Shown piece by piece: positions 59,745 through 64,000 of a stretch of 64,000 bases of DNA. A model generated the notes under the pieces. That model had not been told where the DNA came from, made no database searches, and saw only the letters and a program-made list of their open reading frames with translations. Source of the DNA: Methylobacterium durans (GTDB lineage: Bacteria > Pseudomonadota > Alphaproteobacteria > Rhizobiales > Beijerinckiaceae); the NCBI RefSeq assembly GCF_003173715.1, contig NZ_CP029550.1, forward strand, positions 2,899,501 through 2,963,500, given 5' to 3'. Each line of letters starts with the position of its first letter. The stretch's first letter is position 1. The position numbers and the translations under genes are program-made.

Positions 59745-60046
59745 GCCTTCTCAATTTCTTCTCCCGGCGCGGCTCCGCGCCGGTGGCCCGCGAGCGCCTG
59801 CAGCTCATCATCGCCCACGAGCGGGCCGATAACGGGCGCTCCGACCTCGTCGTGACGCTGCGCGAGGAGATCCTCGCCGTCATCGCCAAGCACGTCGCGA
59901 TCGAGCGGGACAAGGTCTCGATCACGGTCGAGCGCGGCGAGGGCGTCTCGACGCTGGGCGTCGACATCGAGCTGCCGCTGCCCGCGGCCGCCAAACTGAC
60001 CGGCGTCGTCGAGACGGCGGCGAAGGCGAAGCTCGCCGCGGCCTGA
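59741..60046 (+). CDS. minE: Cell division topological factor MinE
   Basis: 101 residues. MinE stimulates MinD ATPase and drives pole-to-pole oscillation. The membrane-contact N-terminus (MSLLNFFSRR), the MinD-binding helix/strand (ARERLQLIIAHERA) and the dimerisation region (LREEILAVIAKHVAI, then VSITVERGEGVSTLGVDIELP) are standard. The start overlaps the minD stop. Confidence 0.97.
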   Translation: MSLLNFFSRRGSAPVARERLQLIIAHERADNGRSDLVVTLREEILAVIAKHVAIERDKVSITVERGEGVSTLGVDIELPLPAAAKLTGVVETAAKAKLAAA

Positions 60047-60061
60047 GAGGGAAGCGGCTGC

Positions 60062-61477
60062 CTAACGCGGCCTCAAGGTGAAGGCCGGCGGCCGGTCGGG
60101 CTGCGTCGTCACGACCGCCGCCGGGTGGATCGCCGTCCCCTCGGGCAGGCTGATCCGGAAGCGGCCGATCAGGCGGGCGAGGGCGAGCGTCGCCTCCAGC
60201 AGCGCGAAATGGGCGCCGATGCAGACGCGCGGGCCCGCCCCGAACGGCAGGTAGGCGAAGCGCGGCGGCGGGGCGGCGCCCGGCAGGAAGCGGGCCGGAT
60301 CGAACGTGTCCGGGTCGCGCCAGAGCCGCCGGTGCCGGTGCAGCACCCAGGGCGAGATCATCACCACGTCGCCCGGCTCGACGGGGTAGCCGCCGAGCGT
60401 GTCCGGGGCGCGGGCCGCGCGGGCGAGGACGAAGGCGGGCGGGTAGAGGCGCAGGGTCTCGTCGACGACGGCCCGCGTCAGCGGCAGCTTTCGCTCGTAG
60501 CCGCTGGCGAGGTCGGCGCCGGCCCCGCGCGCCTCCGCGGCGGCCGCCTCCTGCGCAACCGCCTCCTGGATGTCGGGTGCGAGCGCCAGCAGGTAGCTCG
60601 CCCAGAGGAGCGCGGCGGCCGTGGTCTCGTGCCCCGCGAGAATCATCGTGGCGACCTGATCGCGCAGCTGGTCCTGATCGAAGGGCCGCCCGGTCTCCGG
60701 ATCCTTCGCCGCCACGAGGAGGTCGAGCAGGTCGCGCGCGGCCCGCGGGGCCGGGTCCGCCGCCCGGCGGGCGATGATCCGGTCGAGGAACGGGATCCAG
60801 CGGCGCCGGAACCGGGCCCGCGCGAAGTCGAGCGGCGCCGGCCAGGAGAGCGGCAGAAGCATGTCGAGGAGGTGGGGCCGGCCCATCCGTTCGGCGTATT
60901 CCGCCACGAAGCGCCGCAGCGCCGCGCCGTCGCTCTCCATGCCCACCGAGAACATGGTGCGGCCCGCGATCTCGAGGGCGAGGCCGTGGAGCGCCGGGAA
61001 CAGCGCGACGGGCCCGCGCGCGGCCTCCGCCTCCAGCCGCAGGCAGGCCGCCTCGACCGCCCCCTCGATGTGCGGCACCAGATCCTCCACCGCCCGCGGG
61101 GTGAAGGCCGGCGCCAGCGTCCTGCGCTGGTGGCGCCAGGCGGCGCCCTCGCTGATCAGGAGGCCGTCGCCGAGGACCGGGCGCAGGATGCGCACAGAGG
61201 CGCGGGTGCGCAGGTAGATTGCTGGGTTGTCGATGAGCACGCGCCGGATCGCGTCCCGGTCGCTCACGATGAAGCTGCGGCGCCCGAGGAGCTGGCGCTG
61301 GACGATCGGCTCGTCGTAGGTGCGCCGCGGCCACGCCTCGACGGCGTTCCGGCGCAGAGCCGCGAGATAGGCGAACAGGGGCAGGTCGTCGGCCGGCGGC
61401 TCCGGCACGGGCGGCCGCGGGCGCGGCCCTTGCGGAAGCCGCGGGGGATCGTCGAGAAGGGTCCGGCCGGAATCCAT
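60062..61477 (-). CDS. Cytochrome P450
   Basis: 471 residues, soluble bacterial type. I-helix oxygen motif AGHETTAAALLWAS, the ExxR pair in ETLRLYPPAF, and heme cysteine in FGAGPRVCIGAHFA are clear. The ATG at 61477 starts a proline-rich N-terminal segment. Sequence features are of CYP families that hydroxylate fatty acids or terpenoids, but the substrate cannot be called. No redox partner gene is adjacent; the reductase at 47432 is distant. It is divergent from the DUF167 gene across a palindrome. Confidence 0.95.
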   Translation of the reverse strand: MDSGRTLLDDPPRLPQGPRPRPPVPEPPADDLPLFAYLAALRRNAVEAWPRRTYDEPIVQRQLLGRRSFIVSDRDAIRRVLIDNPAIYLRTRASVRILRPVLGDGLLISEGAAWRHQRRTLAPAFTPRAVEDLVPHIEGAVEAACLRLEAEAARGPVALFPALHGLALEIAGRTMFSVGMESDGAALRRFVAEYAERMGRPHLLDMLLPLSWPAPLDFARARFRRRWIPFLDRIIARRAADPAPRAARDLLDLLVAAKDPETGRPFDQDQLRDQVATMILAGHETTAAALLWASYLLALAPDIQEAVAQEAAAAEARGAGADLASGYERKLPLTRAVVDETLRLYPPAFVLARAARAPDTLGGYPVEPGDVVMISPWVLHRHRRLWRDPDTFDPARFLPGAAPPPRFAYLPFGAGPRVCIGAHFALLEATLALARLIGRFRISLPEGTAIHPAAVVTTQPDRPPAFTLRPR

Positions 61478-61524
61478 CGCTGCCTCGCTCGGCTTCCCGG
61501 ACGGCTTGATGCCGGAGGCGGGGT

Positions 61525-61540
61525 GGCGTGTAAACACGCC
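61525..61540. promoter_or_regulatory. Palindrome in the P450/DUF167 divergent promoter
   Basis: GGCGTGT-AA-ACACGCC is a perfect 16-bp palindrome midway between the two divergent starts. Size and position suit a dimeric repressor site, but no regulator is identified. Confidence 0.35.
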
Positions 61541-61543
61541 CCG

Positions 61544-61879
61544 ATGCCGCCCGTGCCCGCTCCCCCGCCGCCCTGGACGTCCGAGCCCGGGGGGCTGCGC
61601 CTCAGCGTGCGGCTGACGCCCCGCGGCGGGCGCGACGCCCTCGGCGACCCGAGCGTCGGTGCGGACGGACGCAGCGTCCTCCCGGTCCGGGTCGCGGCGC
61701 CGCCCCTGGAGGGCGCGGCCAACGCCGCCCTCATCGCGCTCCTCGCGAAGGTGCTGCGGATGCGCCGCTCCGAGATCGCCATCGTCTCGGGCGAGACCGC
61801 GCGCCTGAAGGTCCTGCGGCTCTCGGGCGACGGGCCGGCGCTCGCCGAACGGCTCGCGGCCGCCCTCGCCAACCGGTAA
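61544..61879 (+). CDS. DUF167 (YggU-family) protein
   Basis: 111 residues. RLSVRLTPRGGRDALGDP, RVAAPPLEGAANAALIALLAKVLRMRRSEIAIVSGETARLKVLRLSG is a clear DUF167 pattern. Unknown function; the family is widespread and often beside yggT, which is absent here. A divergent neighbour of the P450. Confidence 0.85.
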   Translation: MPPVPAPPPPWTSEPGGLRLSVRLTPRGGRDALGDPSVGADGRSVLPVRVAAPPLEGAANAALIALLAKVLRMRRSEIAIVSGETARLKVLRLSGDGPALAERLAAALANR

Positions 61880-61967
61880 GGGAGGGATTCCTCGCGCCGG
61901 CGCTGGCCCCCCGGCCTGCGGCACCTACCTGTCCGCCCTCGACCCTCCTCTCTCTCCCCGAGCCTCC

Positions 61968-63725
61968 ATGACCCTCGACCAGGGCCTCGCCTTCGGCCTG
62001 ATCGGCTGCACCGTCCTGCTCTTCATCTGGGGCCGGCTGCCCTACGACCTCGTCGCGCTGCTCTCGCTGGTGGCGGGCGTCGCCATCGGGATCGTGCCCG
62101 CCGCCAAGGCCTTCGACGGCTTCGCCGACGACATCGTGATCATCGTCGCGAGCGCCCTCCTGATCAGCGCCGCCGTCTCGCGCTCCGGCGTCGTCGAGAG
62201 CCTGATGCGGCCCGTCCTGCCCTACCTGCGCGCGCCGGGGCTGCAGGTGCCGGCGCTCGCGGGCGCGGTGATGGCCCTCTCGATGGTGACGAAGAACATC
62301 GGCGCGCTCGCCATCTTCATGCCGGTGGCGCTCCAGCTCGGCCGCAAGACCGGCACGTCCCCGTCGCAGCTCCTGATGCCGATGTCCTTCGCCTCGCTGA
62401 TCGGCGGCCTCGTCACCCTCGTCGGGTCCTCCACCAACATCATCGTCGCCAAGGTCCGAACCGACATCGTGGGCCAGCCCTTCGGGATGTTCGACTTCAC
62501 CCCGGTCGGGCTCGGCATCGCGCTGGTCGGCCTCGCCTTCCTGGCGCTCGGCTACCGGCTCCTGCCCAGGGACCGCAAGCCCGGCGGCTCGGGCGCCTCG
62601 TTCTCCCTCGCCGCCTACGTCACCGAGGCGCGGCTGCCGCCGGGCTCGGCGCAGGTCGGCGCCACCGTGCGGGAAATCGAGGCGCTCGGCGACGGGGACG
62701 TCGCCGTCGCCGTCGTGATCCGCGAGCGCTTCCGCCGCTCCGTGCCGGGGCCGGACTGGCGGCTGCGCGCCGACGACGTGCTGCTGCTGGAGGGCGAGCC
62801 GGAGGATCTGGAACGCCTCGTGGCCCGCGCCGGGCTCGAACTCGTCGAGGGCGCGGCCGCGGCGGGCGGCCAGGTGAAGGTCGCCGAAGCCGTGGTGCCG
62901 GCCGATTCGCCGCTTGCCGGCGTCACGGTGGCGAATGCCGACCTGCGGGCCGCCCACGGCATCAGCCTGCTCGCGGTGAGCCGCAGCGACGGGGGCGTGG
63001 CCGGGCGCCTCGCGAACCTGCGCCTGCGGGCCGGCGACGTGGTGGTGCTGCGCGGGGGCGGCGAGGCCCTCTCCGACGCGCTGACCGCGCTCCGCCTGCT
63101 CCCGCTCGCCGAGCGCAGCATCAGCCTCGGGCACAGCCGGCGCGGCTACATCCCGATCTTCGTGCTCGGCGTCGCCATGCTGCTCATCGCGCTCCACGTG
63201 GTGCCGGTGGCGATGGGCTTCTTCGGGGCCGCGGTCGCGCTCCTGCTCCTGCGGGTGCTCACGATGGAGGAGGCCTACGAGACCATCGAGTGGCCGGTGA
63301 TCGTGCTGCTGGGCGCCCTGATCCCGGTGAGCGACGCGGTGCGCACCACCGGCGGCACCGACCTCGTGGCCGGCTGGATGTCCGGCCTCGTGCAGTACAT
63401 GCCGCCGATCGGCGCGGTCGCGATGCTCCTCGTCGCCGCGATGGCCGTGACGCCCTTCCTCAACAACGCCGCCGCCGTGCTGGTGATGGCGCCGATCGGC
63501 GCGAGCCTCGCGGGAAAGCTCGGGCTCAACCCCGACCCGTTCCTGATGGCGGTGGCGGTGGGCGCGGCCTGCGACTTCCTCACCCCGATCGGGCACCAGT
63601 GCAACACGCTGGTGATGGGTCCGGGCGGATACCGCTTCGGCGACTACGCCCGGCTCGGCCTGCCGCTCTCGCTGATGGTCGTCGTCGTCGGCACGGGGTT
63701 GATCGCGCTGTTCTGGCCGCTCTGA
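61968..63725 (+). CDS. SLC13-type transporter with two TrkA-C domains
   Basis: 585 residues. An inner-membrane permease of the divalent-anion:Na+ symporter (SLC13/CitT) group. About four helices with SMVTKNIGALAIFMPVALQL and GSSTNIIVA come first. Two cytoplasmic RCK_C/TrkA-C domains follow (about 205-285 and 300-375), then the second membrane half with TPFLNNAAAVLVMAPIG and PIGHQCNTLVMGPGGY. The N-N and S-T-N-type motifs bind sodium and substrate in SLC13. Probable substrate is sulfate or a dicarboxylate. Confidence 0.9.
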   Translation: MTLDQGLAFGLIGCTVLLFIWGRLPYDLVALLSLVAGVAIGIVPAAKAFDGFADDIVIIVASALLISAAVSRSGVVESLMRPVLPYLRAPGLQVPALAGAVMALSMVTKNIGALAIFMPVALQLGRKTGTSPSQLLMPMSFASLIGGLVTLVGSSTNIIVAKVRTDIVGQPFGMFDFTPVGLGIALVGLAFLALGYRLLPRDRKPGGSGASFSLAAYVTEARLPPGSAQVGATVREIEALGDGDVAVAVVIRERFRRSVPGPDWRLRADDVLLLEGEPEDLERLVARAGLELVEGAAAAGGQVKVAEAVVPADSPLAGVTVANADLRAAHGISLLAVSRSDGGVAGRLANLRLRAGDVVVLRGGGEALSDALTALRLLPLAERSISLGHSRRGYIPIFVLGVAMLLIALHVVPVAMGFFGAAVALLLLRVLTMEEAYETIEWPVIVLLGALIPVSDAVRTTGGTDLVAGWMSGLVQYMPPIGAVAMLLVAAMAVTPFLNNAAAVLVMAPIGASLAGKLGLNPDPFLMAVAVGAACDFLTPIGHQCNTLVMGPGGYRFGDYARLGLPLSLMVVVVGTGLIALFWPL

Positions 63726-64000
63726 TCCGCGCTCTCGACCTCGGAAGCCAGCCGCAGCAGGGTCCGGCGCAGCCACGCATGGGCGGGGTCGGCGTCGTAG
63801 GAGGCGTGCCACAGCATCGAGATCGCCACGTCGTCGAGCGCGACCGGCGCCGGGCTGACGCTGAGGCCCAGCGTCCCGGCGAAGAAGTTGGCCACCCGCG
63901 CGTGCATCGTGGCGATGACGGGCGCGTCGCGCACGAGGAAGGGCACGGCGACGAAGCTCGGCGTCGTCACCGCGATCGTCCGGCCGAGGCCGATCTTGGC
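63644..64000 (-). CDS. LysR-family regulator, C-terminal part (5' end outside window)
   Basis: The frame is open to the right window edge. Visible residues (TIAVTTPSFVAVPFLVRDAP, then VSPAPVALDDVAISMLWHA and PAHAWLRRTLLRLA) match the end of a LysR substrate-binding domain. The last 25 or so residues overlap the 3' end of the transporter gene on the other strand by 82 bp. Helix-turn-helix not included. Target unknown. Confidence 0.8.
   Translation of the reverse strand, partial: AKIGLGRTIAVTTPSFVAVPFLVRDAPVIATMHARVANFFAGTLGLSVSPAPVALDDVAISMLWHASYDADPAHAWLRRTLLRLASEVESADQSGQNSAINPVPTTTTISESGRPSRA

Overview
The window is high-GC alphaproteobacterial chromosome, most likely Methylobacterium or a close relative in the Rhizobiales. 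The evidence is the class A RNase P RNA next to a complete dcw (division and cell wall) cluster, the FtsQ and FtsZ types, TTAA-N7-TTAAC boxes of the CtrA kind, a NepR-type anti-sigma factor, and a prk-fbp-CbbR/QscR-type regulator cluster like that of serine-cycle methylotrophs. Most of the window is ordinary backbone with tightly packed genes.

Layout. (1) 1-0.8 kb: 3' end of a hybrid histidine kinase. (2) About 0.8-6.6 kb: lower-GC foreign DNA. It holds an unrecognised gene behind an attenuator-like leader, a 747-residue protein that looks like an HUH replication initiator, a small excisionase/AlpA-like protein and a tyrosine integrase that abuts gloA. I read this as an integrated plasmid-like or satellite-like element. 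(3) 6.6-7.9 kb: gloA, a small GcrA-like protein and rnpB. (4) 8.2-27.3 kb: rsmH-ftsL-ftsI-murE-murF-mraY-murD-ftsW-murG-murC-murB-ddl-ftsQ-ftsA-ftsZ. (5) 27.9-32.5 kb: lpxC, bamD, recN, an orphan nepR-like gene and a small coiled-coil gene. (6) 32.7-38.3 kb: a PhoB box, then pstS-pstC-pstA-pstB-phoU-phoB. (7) 38.5-42.3 kb: ruvA, yceI, ruvC and yebC, with a two-gene DUF2188/TIR-like cassette between ruvC and yebC. (8) 42.6-48.7 kb: cbbY-like, rpe, prk and fbp, divergent from a LysR regulator and a ferredoxin reductase. (9) 48.7-56.7 kb: XRE protein, META-domain lipoprotein-like protein, cysK, three small disordered proteins, typA, and a DUF3325/PepSY/DUF3649 iron-uptake set. (10) 57-60 kb: two tandem minC genes, minD, minE. 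(11) 60-64 kb: cytochrome P450, DUF167, an SLC13/TrkA-C transporter and the 3' part of a LysR gene.

How the parts work together. The dcw block makes lipid II and the divisome; minCDE positions the Z ring; lpxC and bamD serve the outer membrane. The pst-pho block is a self-contained phosphate-starvation regulon whose PhoB box lies inside the window. The prk-fbp-rpe-cbbY set has no RuBisCO here, so its product ribulose bisphosphate may act mainly as a signal for the adjacent LysR regulator, as known for QscR in Methylobacterium extorquens.

Caution. Five genes (murF, murD, ddl, the ferredoxin reductase and the first minC) each carry an apparent one-base deletion inside a G or C run. Since three of them are essential and single-copy here, homopolymer sequencing error is the simplest explanation. 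Product lengths for these genes are given after mental correction.
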